Source: Ulva prolifera (taxonomy: Eukaryota > Chlorophyta > Ulvophyceae > Ulvales > Ulvaceae). Taken from it: DNA of 64,000 nt. How positions within the stretch are numbered: position 1 is the stretch's first letter; each line of letters opens with the position of its first letter. Positions 21,222 through 32,580 of this stretch are shown one piece after another. The stretch is from positions 1,274,923 to 1,338,922 of the forward strand of contig CM041204.1 in NCBI GenBank assembly GCA_023078555.1, in the 5' to 3' direction. The notes under the pieces were generated by a model. The model saw only the letters and a list, made by a program, of their open reading frames with translations, was not told the DNA's origin and did not search any database. The position numbers and the translations under genes were made by a program.

Positions 21222-21318
21222 ATTCCGTTGTAGGTTTGTGCAAGACAACGCAGGACGAGTCACATCAACAAACAAGCTATCGGTATGCATATTTAGACAC
21301 AAGCAAGCACACGAACGA

Positions 21319-22312
21319 ACGTCAGCGCCGCAGCGCTCCGCGACGGTGCCTCGGCAGAGGCCGCCAACCGGCGCATACGCGAAAAGTACGGCCGGGCCGG
21401 CGCGGGCGCGTTCACGCTGGTCCCGCTGTCGCATGAGACGTACGGCCGTGTTGGCCCGGCCGCCTTTGCATTCCTCAACAGGCTTGCTGATGTGGCTGCA
21501 GGGTCTGGCGCGGCCTCTCGGCGGCGTTTCCTGGAGAACGCAATGCGCGATCTCTCGACGACGCTCTGTCGTGCAGTGGCGCGCCAGGTACGGGCTGCAG
21601 CTCCGCTGATGGCACGTCACGCGGGCAAGGCAGTTTTGGCGGGACTCACATTCCCGTCTGATGACCTCTCGCCGCTGACAGGCCATCCGGCCTGAGCGGT
21701 GGGGTGCCCCTCGGGCGCCCCGTCCGCTTGACGCCACCGACCTGTGGCCTCTTACTCCGGCTAGGCCGGGTCCGATGGGTGTGCGGGATGCCTTCGTTGG
21801 CATGTGCAGGGACTGCGGAGACGGCTTAGGCGCTGCATTGTCCTGGGTGCGGTGCGGCGTGGGCGTGCAAGGCTACGCGGCGGTGTGCCTGGCTGGCGTG
21901 GTGTGCTGTGGCTCGGTGGGGTGGGGGTGGGTCTTGGGGCTAGGGCGGCCCCCGGCAATCGGGCGGCCATGATGGGCGGCCTCAGGCAGCAGTGTGTTGG
22001 GTTTGGCCCTGTCGTGCGGCGGCGGGCGTTGTGGTGTTGGTGGTTGTGATGTTGTGTGTCGGCCGTGGGGTCTGTGCGTGCGTGTGTGGGTTTGGGTTTG
22101 TGGGTGTGTGGGTGTGCACACGTGTGGGTGTGCACACGTGTGCTTTGCGGTCTGCGGATCTTTGTCTTTTGATGCGCCGGTGGTGGGTTTTTCTTTTGGG
22201 CGTGGTGGGTTTCGCGTGTGTGGGTGTCTGTGTGTTTGCTTCGTCTGTTTGCTTCTTTCGCGGTACCGGTGCTGCCCGCCTTGCTGCCTTTGTCCTTGTA
22301 CATGTAACATTA
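21319..22312 (+). mobile_element. LINE-B copy with intact C-terminal coding end
   Basis: Open frame from about 21319 to TGA at 21693-21695: AANRRIREKYGRAGAGAFTL, VPLSHETYGRVGPAAFAFLN, RLADVAAGSGAASRRRFLEN, then RDLSTTLCRAVARQV and KAVLAGLTFPSDD..TGHPA. A GT-rich 3' UTR of ~600 bp ends with TTTGTCCTTGTACATGTAAC. This is the reference for recognising the other LINE-B ends. The copy is still 5'-truncated, with no reverse-transcriptase core, so it cannot move by itself. Confidence 0.7.
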
Positions 22313-22735
22313 CATGTAACACAAGCAAGCACACAAGCTCACAACTAGACACAACTAGCTATAGGCACAACTCGCCAAAGTGAAGTACTCAGTATGACGT
22401 CCAACATGCTGTCGACAGATCTAGCATTATTGTCCCGTGCATATCTCAGCTCACAGTGTACCGCAGCAACCGCCGTTCCTCACAGTGCCAGCCTTATGTG
22501 CCATGTCACAGCTGTGCACATGCATATGTGCGGTACACATATATGCATGCAGATATGCATACCTCGACATGCCCAATGAGCGCCACCACATTGTCCCATC
22601 CGCCTAATCTCATAGACCACTCTCACATACCATGCCACACCATGCCGCAGATCCCTGCGGCTGCAGCCATGGCGCCTGCACAACATGAAACGGGTCATGC
22701 TCCCGGCGCATGCATACTCATGTACGTACCTGTAT

Positions 22736-22942
22736 TACAAAAGAGTGAACGGGAGAAAACTAATACTGAAACCGAATCTCATCCGCATCAACATCAACAT
22801 ACACTCACACACACACACACACACTCGAACACAACAACCGCACTCACAACTCAGTCCGGCAGGATCGCGTCCTCCAGGCCGGCATCATACCGCAACCCCT
22901 GCTCCCGAGAGATGACAAGCCCAGACTTCCGATACATGCATG
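22736..22942 (-). mobile_element. LINE-A copy: last ~30 codons, 3' UTR and tail
   Basis: Almost identical to 20963-21170, including the (CA)n-type microsatellite of the 3' UTR, here a little longer. 5' truncation is at about 22942. No clear target-site duplication. Confidence 0.75.
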
Positions 22943-23912
22943 CAGCGTCGGTGAGTCACGGACGGTGACCATGTCATATCTTCCGCTGCCAGTGCAAGTG
23001 CCTGCGTCTCCAGAAGGGTCGTGGACTGACAGACACTAATACCATACCACATCACAGTGCCCACATGAGATACCCACATCTCGCGGGAGGCTCCTCGATC
23101 CGTGCGGAGATCAGAGCACATGTGCACGCATGCAGAGTCCAGTTGCAATTACACAGAGCTGTACACGTCAGTCGCGACGACAGCACAAACCAGGGATGGC
23201 CTGGCAACATAAATGCCAACTGCTCTGCTGTGATCGACACACTTGCCACTTTACGACTGCGAACCTTCTTCTTGATTATTCCAGAGTGTGTTGCAATTGT
23301 ACATGCGTTAATGCACGTTGTTGCTTCCGGCTGTGTCGACCAAAATTTTTAAATTTTTTATTAGGAGATCGAACAGGAACATACAAGTACAACAAACGAG
23401 TCGTATATATACGTCTCTCTTGTCAAGCAATCAGAGAGATCGACTTGGAAGCGGTCGGAAACAATTGAGCGCTAGGCATGCCAGTCTGTGACATCTCCTG
23501 CAATGCAGGCCTGGGTGGGCAGAAATTGGACGTCGTTGTCAGGGTGACCAGCGTCGAAGTCCTAACGCTCATTGCGAATTACTTAGAGACACAAGCGGAC
23601 CGTGCGCCTTGCCTCTCCAAGCATGCCTAGGCCTAGGCCTGTACATGTGTGCCGATGCTATTGCCGCATACGCTCACTTACACACCAATCCCTCGGATAT
23701 CTGCTGGCAGCTGGAAGCTGTTTATTCATCTCGGCAGGGGTAATAATATCCGTCAATGCATATCATAGTCATGATGTTGCCTTTTGTTCCGGGCCCGTCA
23801 TGCATGCCATGACAGTGCCGACGTCGACGTCGGATGGACGCGATCCTGCCGGCGCCGTACTGAGGTGTGGGCGCGGTGGTTGTGTGATCATGCGTGTATG
23901 TGTGCTGCTGTT
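22943..23912. other. No supported gene
   Basis: ORFs of up to about 110 codons are present without family pattern. No further LINE tail is seen until 23913. Confidence 0.4.
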
Positions 23913-23978
23913 GATTCGGATGAGATTCGGTTTCAGTGTTAACAAACGTTTGTTTTCTCCCGTTCACTCTTTTGTAAA
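23913..23978 (+). mobile_element. LINE-A 3' tail with small palindromic insertion
   Basis: GATTCGGATGAGATTCGGTT..CCGTTCACTCTTTTGTAAA. The tail is interrupted by AACAAACGTTTGTT, a 14-bp palindrome formed around the existing GTTTGTT. This may be a replication slip. Confidence 0.7.
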
Positions 23979-24000
23979 CAGAGACGCAAACGCAGGGAAA

Positions 24001-24476
24001 ATGTGTACGATGAAGTTCAGAACGAGAGCTGCTAGATCTCAGCAGTGTGTCAACACACTGGGGGATGTCTTAATCCAGGTTGTCTTGGGTATTGATCGGG
24101 GGAAGGTGATAATCACTCTGCTCAGCATTGGGGACATCGATAGCATGCCTGAAGGGAGACCCGGCATATCATACGCAAGAGTCGACGTCACTGTAAACGA
24201 CGCCGCGGGTGCGTCACTACAATGTACACACATCACGTGACCCTCGCAGGTTATTGTTGTACATGTATAATGACATGCAATGTCGAGCGTTCGTGCCTGC
24301 TCGGCTCGGAGGCCTCCGGGGGCTCGAAGGGGGCGGCACCTGCCTTCAGCAATGATGGCAAATCGCGCGGCATCAGCAAGCGGGAGCGCCTCCGTGAGGA
24401 CGTGCCTGATCGCACATGCCCGAGCGTGCAGCGTTCTGTCTCTTTCGCTGTGGAGTTGTTGTGGCCAACTATGTAA
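24001..24476 (+). CDS. Unidentified small protein, two exons
   Basis: Exon 1 (24001-24208) starts ATG preceded by AAA. Exon 2 (24250-24476) ends TAA. The 41-bp intron has a good donor (G|GTGCGT) and acceptor (CTCGCAG) and joins in phase 1, giving about 144 residues. The first part has regular hydrophobic strands (NTLGDVLIQVVLGIDRGKVI, ISYARVDVTVNDAAG). A Cys-rich joint (GYCCTCIMTCN) follows, then a charged tail (GISKRERLREDVPDR). No family is recognised. It starts 23 bp after a LINE-A tail, so its original promoter or 5' exons may have been displaced. The phase match supports it; lack of homology limits certainty. Confidence 0.45.
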
Positions 24477-26011
<1,535 letters not shown>

Positions 26012-26965
26012 ATGCATGCGAATATTTGTGCGGGACGTGCAGGGAAAGTACTAACGGAGAATTATTGCGTGATCACCCACGCCGCTGCCAAGTCAAGCAA
26101 GTTGAACGTTGCAGCCGCCGCCGGCAATGCTACCGTGGCTATCACCCCGACCGGCCTGCCAATGTCGGTGGCCACCAAAGACGTCAAAGATGTTGTGCAT
26201 ACATCTAGAGCCTTCAATAGCTCTGATCAGGTTGGTCCATCAACACCCGACGGCGATGCTCGGGGGAGGGTACCGACAGCGACGCGAGCGAGAAGGAAAA
26301 GTCCCAGTCCGGATCCATCAGAACAACCCAAGGCGAAACAGTACAAGATGTGCGGTGCCATGCTTGCATTGCCAACATGTGCTCTTGACTCAACTTGTCA
26401 CCCCCATCTGATATAATGTAGTGTCAAGCGATACCAAGGTGATAGCCTGCCTCGTGTCTACCGTGCATGTGACCTGGAACAGACTCGGCGTCGCCACGAA
26501 TGGCATTACACTCGCTTGATGGCACTTTACGGGAGCGGTCGCGTGTATCGAATTGCGCATGCGAGAGCATTGGTGCCGAAGTAAGCATATGCATCATTAA
26601 GCACCTGCTGGTTGAGCGGTCAGTTCTCAATCCTTATAATTGTGTACAGGGAGGACGGCATTGCCATCAGCGCATGTGCAAAAGGCGTTCGTGGCAAAAA
26701 TAAAGTCGTCCTCATTTTTCCGGGCGGGGAAAACGCCAATATCACAGTGGATTTCAACCCGGAAGATTTTTTCTGGACAATCCATAAACTGCGACATGAG
26801 GTTTCAACGCATATCGGATGGAAACTTGACATGTTTGAGTTATTTTTGTTAGATGAGGGACCCATGCAAGATGCCCACAGCGTTATGAGCTACGTCAAAG
26901 GGCATGGTGATGGCGGGGATCTTGCCATAGACGTGGTACCTGTGGAGAATCCTAAGTTTTCATGA
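26012..26965 (+). CDS. Unidentified protein, three phase-linked exons
   Basis: Proposed exons: about 26012-26349, 26422-26580 and 26650-26965. Donors AAGAT|GTGCGG and CCGAA|GTAAGC and acceptors ATGTAG and TGTACAG join in phase 2 at both introns (72 and 69 bp). Exon 1 gives a small-residue-rich segment (SKLNVAAAAGNATVAITPTG) and a Pro/Ser/Lys linker. Exon 2 gives YQGDSLPRVYRACDLEQTRR..HEWHYTRLMALYGSGRVYR. Exon 3 gives a compact domain (NKVVLIFPGGENANITVDFN, FFWTIHKLRHEVSTHIGWKL, FELFLLDEGPMQDAHSVMSY) ending TGA. The last domain has a ubiquitin-like strand/helix rhythm, which is inference. No family recognised. The exon 1 start is provisional. A copia LTR fragment begins at or just before its stop codon. 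Confidence 0.55.
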
Positions 26966-27060
26966 TAGGCATAAGCACGACTTATTAAGAGACTGCTATG
27001 AGGGATCTGGAAGCTGGCTATAGTATAGCATTATGTGTGACTAGCAGATCTATAGCATTA
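26966..27060 (+). mobile_element. Copia LTR fragment
   Basis: CATAAGCACGACTTATTAAG..GAGACTGCTATGAGGGATCT matches 27340-27385 inside the full LTR (CATAAGCATGTCTCAATAGG..GAGACTGCTATGAGGGAGCT). It probably derives from a second copy of the same LTR family. Confidence 0.5.
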
Positions 27061-27065
27061 TGTGA

Positions 27066-27083
27066 GACTGGCTCGAGCCAGTC
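27066..27083. repeat. Perfect 18-bp palindrome
   Basis: GACTGGCTCGAGCCAGTC, just before the reverse-transcriptase relic of the copia remnant. Confidence 0.85.
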
Positions 27084-27084
27084 T

Positions 27085-27253
27085 TGGCAAAGATTGCCTG
27101 CACCTATGAGATCAAGGACCTTGGCAGATTAGACCAAGGCGGGTCCGACTCCGACACACGGACTTTTTTTTTTTTATAAAGCGGGGGTCTGTTGCCATGG
27201 GGCTACATGTGTTTGCAGTAATGTTTGTGCTCAGCACGATCATTCAGGGGGAG
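27085..27253 (+). mobile_element. Copia internal relic: RT motif and polypurine tract
   Basis: The short frame AKIACTYEIKDLGRL matches the I..Y.I.DLG.L block of copia reverse transcriptases (compare VEKGDAKYFLG in the intact element at 50.6 kb). About 120 bp later the polypurine tract CAGGGGGAG directly precedes TGTTG, as at the 3' LTR of the 49.7-kb element. Everything between, including RNase H, is deleted. Confidence 0.55.
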
Positions 27254-27832
27254 TGTTGCAGTACCGCGTGAGCTTGTACATGCATGAGCACAATAATGTT
27301 GGATAGTGTGTGGTGAAACCAGGAGTTTCAGGAGAACCATAAGCATGTCTCAATAGGAGACTGCTATGAGGGAGCTAAAGGATTGCATATCAAGAGGGGG
27401 TTGTACGCATGGTTGATGTACACGTGCTCGATGCGATCTCTGAGATGAAGGCATTCAGAAATTTCTGAATGCCTTAAGCGGGAGCTCCCGCTAGCGTTTG
27501 TTGTTCTGCACATAGGCAGAGCTTATGTGTCTGTGTGCTTGAACGTATATAAGCCTTGTGTTGACTCCAGTATACTATATATGAGATCTGGTCTATTGGA
27601 GTTGAACACAGGTATGGTGTCCTCTAGCTGACATGCATGGATGTGTTGTTGGTTTGTGCTTGTGGACACATAATCTGCTGAGTTGGTATAACTCAGCACG
27701 TTGAATGCGGGTTGCATGATACTGTGAATATTATAGAGGGAGATACACTCACAGCAGCTGTATTCTTTCACAGGTCTACTTCTACTTAGTGTATACCTTT
27801 GTAATCTTGTCTATTGGATCCGGAGTTAAACA
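27254..27832 (+). mobile_element. Copia LTR (about 579 bp)
   Basis: It starts TGTT after the polypurine tract and plausibly ends AACA before CCGCTGTAGGTCATGGGC, so its ends form a 4-bp inverted repeat TGTT..AACA. Inside are two perfect palindromes (27448-27475 and 27477-27492). The LTR is followed by a gag-like start (27869) and preceded by a 3' internal relic. It thus joins two internal regions, as in a tandem element produced by LTR recombination. The right boundary is inferred. Confidence 0.55.
27448..27492. repeat. Two adjacent perfect palindromes in the LTR
   Basis: A 28-bp palindrome (AAGGCATTCAGAAA with its complement) is followed one base later by a 16-bp palindrome (AGCGGGAGCTCCCGCT). 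A possible RNA hairpin or terminator-like structure in the LTR transcript. Confidence 0.8.
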
Positions 27833-27868
27833 CCGCTGTAGGTCATGGGCTCATTATGTTAAGGCGCA

Positions 27869-28078
27869 ATGGAAGATCAACGTAGCAGCACTCTACTGGC
27901 CGTCTGCAAGCTGAAGCGGGGTGGGGGCTACCGGCTGTGGGCTGCACAGTTCCGGGCATCCTTGACTTCCATGGGAGTGGAGGGCTGGCTCACTGAGGAT
28001 CTAGACATGGCTGCACCAGGTGAAACTCATGTACCCATGATACATCAAGCAACCGTATTCATAGATGTGCATTCATGA
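27869..28078 (+). mobile_element. gag: Copia gag N-terminal fragment
   Basis: ATG at 27869 opens MEDQRSSTLLAVCKLKRGGG then YRLWAAQFRASLTSMGVEGW. This fits the opening pattern of Ty1/copia Gag (KL.G..Y..W...FRA.L...G..GWL). The frame degrades after about residue 50 and stops at 28078; no nucleocapsid knuckle is left. It belongs with the LTR immediately upstream. Confidence 0.5.
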
Positions 28079-28799
28079 GGCGTACATGCGTAGTCATGAG
28101 AGCAGCAAGCCAAGATATGTGTATATGCATATGCAGAACAAATGTGTCAGATATGTGATGTTTACGTGAATTTAACAGTCCAAAAAGCAGATCTGCAGGT
28201 TACAAGCTTATCATATAACCTGAAGCAAGTTGCATATTGACTTGGCGAAGTTAATCTTGAAAAATGCAATTAAGGGACAATTGAATGGGCTTAACTCCAA
28301 ATTAAGCTTCAGACAAGCTGCGCTTGTAATTTGCAGCCCTAGGCAGGTAGCCCCGATGCCATTTCATGTTTCCAATGAGGATTCGCAAGTGACCTTATCC
28401 TTGTAGCTATAAGGCGGGCACCATGGCATTGGAAGTTAGACACGGTATTCGACACTGTTACGGGTACTACTACTGCCCACATGGTGCGAGCTACTGCACA
28501 CACCAATGACGCCTTCTTCCCACCACCAAGAATCAGTGCACATTGCCTCTACACAAATGACCATAGTCACATTTGCTTATACTCTACCTCATCCAGCATG
28601 GTGCACCGAGCTAGAGTCTACCTGTGCCGTTGCATGCTGGATATCATCTGGCGTCTCCTCACACGGCTTAACCACCTCCAGACCATCATCACATTCCAGC
28701 TCCAAATCGTGTTCGCACGGCCCCGCTTCCGCATGCCGAACCACTTGCTAGCGGCGGCGCATCTGCGGTGGTAGAATAGCCACAGGCGCTAGTGGGGCT
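28079..28799. other. No supported gene
   Basis: AT-rich sequence with no clear copia continuation and no conserved ORF. It may contain 3' parts of the pseudokinase-like gene on the minus strand. Confidence 0.35.
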
Positions 28800-31056
28800 A
28801 TGGTGGAGGCTGCGGCGGGCACCCTCTGGCGCGGCGGGGGTGTCGTCGGTGGAGCGGCGGACCCGCTTGAGGTGCGCGGGCCGCGCCGCGAGCATGTCGG
28901 CCTCGGTGCGGCGCAACACTGCCACCGGTTGTGGTGCTTCCTGCTCTTGGCCCTTCAGCTCTACACGAACCGGAATGGTTGGAAGATTGCAACATACATG
29001 GTGATCTCTTGATGCCACAGCAATGGCGCGCTGCCTAGCCGGGCATATGCACAGGACGGAATGACGGTGCAAGGACAATGGGTCACTTTTCTTGCGCCAG
29101 CTTGACCCAGGCCAATGCGTGGGAGACCCAAGGTCAGTTGCGGGAGGCATGCGGCCACCGCCTGTGTTGGCTACAGTGCTGATGCCCGTCTTGTTGGTAC
29201 AGCAACTAGAATGCAACATGCTGCAGTCACCCCTGCACCCCTATGTGAACAAGGGACGCCCGGCGCAGGGCCTGCGCATGTTCACCTCTAGGTGAAGAGA
29301 CGGAGTCAGTAAATTTTCATCTGGCGGGAGGAAGCGCACCATTGAGTAGGCCTAGGGCGCAGTCAGCTGCCCCTGTTGCCGGTTCCGGCTGCTGCTGTCC
29401 TCCGCAGTGTGGTGCGTCCTCACAAGGGTGTGGTGGCGAACGGTCACGCGAACCGGCTGCGACCCGACTTGCTAGACGCCAGCATCACCTGCACCGCAAG
29501 GGCCACGGCCGGTATTCAGATAGCCGGGGTCTCACAAGCGAAGCCAGCGGCGGGGGGTGGAGCCCCATTAGCGGGTCCGCAGGCAGGGGCAGAAAGCTCG
29601 GTGGTTGCAAGAAGTGTGAGGACCCTCGTGATGATGGCTGGGTGGACGTATACCTCGTGGCAGGTGATCCCTACAATATCACGGCTGAACCGGGCCGTCA
29701 TGAAGATGTGCGCGATGGCTGCCGAGGGGATTCGGGAGAGTTCGTCGAGGGGAGGCGGGGAGGGTTCTGCGGCAGCGGCTGTGGGGATGGCCGCGGGGCG
29801 GAGTCGCAGAGGGGCAGCGGCTGCAGGGGAGGTGGCTGCGGGGGATGAGCTGCTACAGGTGGGGGAAGCTGGTGCGGGTCCAAGGGGTGAGGACGCGGGT
29901 GTGACATACTAGGACGAAATGGTGACCGCAGCAGAGTGCACGGGCTCGGGCGTGGGCCGGCCGAGGAGAGGACTGTAGATGTGGCCAGGCCGGCGAGAGG
30001 GGATGGAGCATGCACACCACTCCTCGCCCACGTTTGCGAGTGCTATAAATTTGAAACTTACTTGCGACTAGGTTTCTGTTTATGAGTAGGCATTCACACG
30101 TGTATGGACATGCCTCCAGACAGAGCGCAACGCGATGCATGTGCACGTCAGCACCATAAGCTTAAGGCAGGAAAATGTGCATGCATGACTCACATGCACC
30201 TAAACATGCTATAACATGTCAGGCAATCTTCAGTAAAGAAATGCAGAATGTGCACCCCAGGGGTGGCACACCTCAGACTTCAGCAGCCCCGTCCGCATGC
30301 CGTTCCGCACCAGCTTGAAGCTCAGATCCTGGTCGAAGTCCCCCCACGAAGTATCCCCCGTCGCCGGCGTCTCATCACCCGGCCCCACCGTCGGCAGCCC
30401 GATCCTCTGCCACTCCGCCCGCCTGAACTGCGCGTCCCAGGCAGCCGCCGCCTCCACCATCTCCACCAAGCCCTCCATCGTCACGCGCTGCTCCGGCTCC
30501 TCCGCAAACACGCGGTCCATCAGCGCCGGGAAGCCCTCGTCATGCAGCAGCCCCCCAAGGTGCCGCATCCCCCCTTGCACGATGTCCACCAGGTTGCCCA
30601 TGGCGGACGGCCAGCAATGCTCCGCACTGTCCCGCACTATCAACATGTCATATATAGTCTATATGTAGGACTATATAGTCCAGCAGCGCCGCGACGGTCT
30701 GCAGCAGCGCGGCCTGCAGGAGGAGCATGCCGACGGCCCACGCGTCGGCCGCGAAGGGGACAAACTCGAGTGCTAGCGGGACAGTCGAGGCCTCGCGTTG
30801 GAGGCAGTCAAACGCCTTGGTTGCGGTGGACAATGGTATGCCGCAGGGCTTTTCACGTGACACTGCGGATGCATTCGTTGGCAAAGTCTGTGAGGGCGGT
30901 GGTGCGGCCGTCCCTGGAGATCATGATGTTGGTGGGCTCGATGCTGCTGTGGGGAGCATTTGCGTCTACAAGGGCGACAACGACCTGGGCGGCGATGCGC
31001 TGTACGTACCGCATGGTGCTGGGAGCGCGTCGAACACGTGGGGACGCTGTTCTTGA
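28800..31056 (-). CDS. Protein-kinase-like gene, catalytically dead (pseudokinase) or decaying
   Basis: Segments on the minus strand, 5' to 3': ~31050-30860 with helix E and loop (TMRYVQRIAAQVVVALVDAN, HSSIEPTNIMISRDGRTTAL then TDFA); ~30840-30690 with the APE/helix F region (LEFVPFAADAWAVGMLLLQA); ~30620-30268 with the C-lobe end (FPALMDRVFAEEPEQRVTME) and a linker; ~29870-29660 with an Ala/Pro linker and LDELSRIPSAAIAHIFMTAR..DIVGITCHE ending at donor GAG|GTATAC; and possibly ~28965-28800 (GQEQEAPQPVAVLRRTEADM). The usual HRDxKxxN reads HSSIEPTN and DFG reads DFA, so catalytic Asp, Lys and Gly are missing. Frame changes between segments could be ~45-bp introns or frameshifts. The N-lobe (VAIK, Gly loop) was not found, so the 5' part is missing or lies beyond 31.1 kb. 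Confidence 0.5.
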
Positions 31057-32580
31057 TCTTAGGCAAGTTGTTGTGCCGCTGTTGCTTCATACGGGCGTTG
31101 TCAATTTGGTTACGCCTGTGGAATGCAGCAAAGCAGAGTATCGGCCATGCAGCAGCTGCAGGCATGCAGCACGTACAGTGTGTTCATCCTCGGCTGCACG
31201 TACAATGTATTCATTCTCGGCTGATCAAGATGACGTCTCTCCACACGTCTAGTCCTTTCTTTTCAGATTCCACTGGCATCTCAAACACAGGAGACACTCT
31301 CTCCTAGCAGATACATTTGAAAGAAGCTTTGTGTGCTCTCGGGCGTCAGAGCATCTACTAAACAGAGACAGATTTGGGCTGCCCATGCCTACGACTTGAC
31401 CGCCACCTTACGACGTCCGCTGCATATGCAGTACAGCTCAAAAAGTGGCCACGTAATTTCGGGCTGTGAAGAAGTCACTGGCAACATTTGCAAGGCGATA
31501 AAGGTGTGGGGAGCCTGTGTGGGGAGCCTGTGTGGGGGCCATGCTGCAAGAGCGCATGTACAGGTTTCATCGCCACAAACAATCCGACACCACCTCTGCC
31601 CACGGCAGCAGCCAATTGTAGGACTGGCTGCCGAAACTCTCCTCCTGTGCCACGTAAGGACTGGACTGAAAGCTGTGATAGACCAACCTGTGTTCGTGTC
31701 CCATGACATCGAAGCAAATCGGGAGGGCACAACAGGATGCCATCCGGCAGGGCAGGAGGCCACCATATCGAGCAGTCTATTCAACAATGAAGACAAAAGA
31801 TGTCACATTCTATGTATGCAATTTTGGGGTGGGTCACCCTTTCGAGAAGCATGATGTAGCACCTTGCCAGCGCACAGTCTTTTGCATGTTTTCGAGATGG
31901 TTTTCGCTGTTGGCTGCCACAGCAACGGTGGTTCATACGCATTCCTCCGTCGATACGTACGCAGAAAGAAACGGAATGTTGGTGGACGTGGCCAAATGCT
32001 GCGGAAACCAGCTGGGTTCTCTTGACGGCATGAACGCGACTTCACTGGAACATTGTTGGCGCAGCGCACAGAATCATGGTCCAAGCCACTCAACTTCGCA
32101 GGTATTTGTAAGATATCTCTGCATCAGGGATATTATTCACCAGCAGTAGCACATTGCGGGGCAAGAAGACACGATTCGATGCATCAGCGCGCTGGTCCGC
32201 GGACTACAGTGCGCTAGCTACAGCGGACGCACGAAGCATGCAAATTTGCAACGACGACGCGAATCAATACAGCACACGCAGTCCTCGGATATGTACATGA
32301 CATTTTATGATCAGTACTGTGATAATGCTCAGGAGGACTTCAAAGTCAGCATGTGCAGAGTGACGGAACAAGTGCATGGGCCCAGCTGCACCTGCAGCTA
32401 GCTGGCACGCAGTCATGAATTGTGCACATGTGCATCACGAGATGAAGGCGGGTATAACGCCTGTCCCAACTTTGTTGAATCTGGCCTTGTTGAATCAATG
32501 AAGCCCGTGCATGTCTGGCTTCCCGTGTGTATTTCCGCACGAGAAGGTAGATCGCAACGATGGCTGCATGAATCAGCAGG
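31057..32580. other. No firmly supported gene
   Basis: Several plus-strand ORFs overlap between 31333 and 32149. The most coding-like stretch (31703-31850, PPYRAVYSTMKTKDVTFYVC) has no identified splice partner. It could hold 5' exons of either neighbour. Confidence 0.3.

Noticed and set aside
29516-29701. KilA-N-like domain suggested by a CHEVYVHPAI string
   Set aside because: The string crosses a likely splice donor (GAG|GTATAC) and no other part of that domain is present.
29342-29912. Plus-strand Gly/Ala-rich ORFs
   Set aside because: Antisense shadow of a minus-strand exon (LDELSRIPSAAIAHIF) of the kinase-like gene that has a proper donor and better composition.
30248-31252. 334-codon plus-strand ORF
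   Set aside because: Pro/Arg/His-rich shadow of the kinase-like gene on the other strand.
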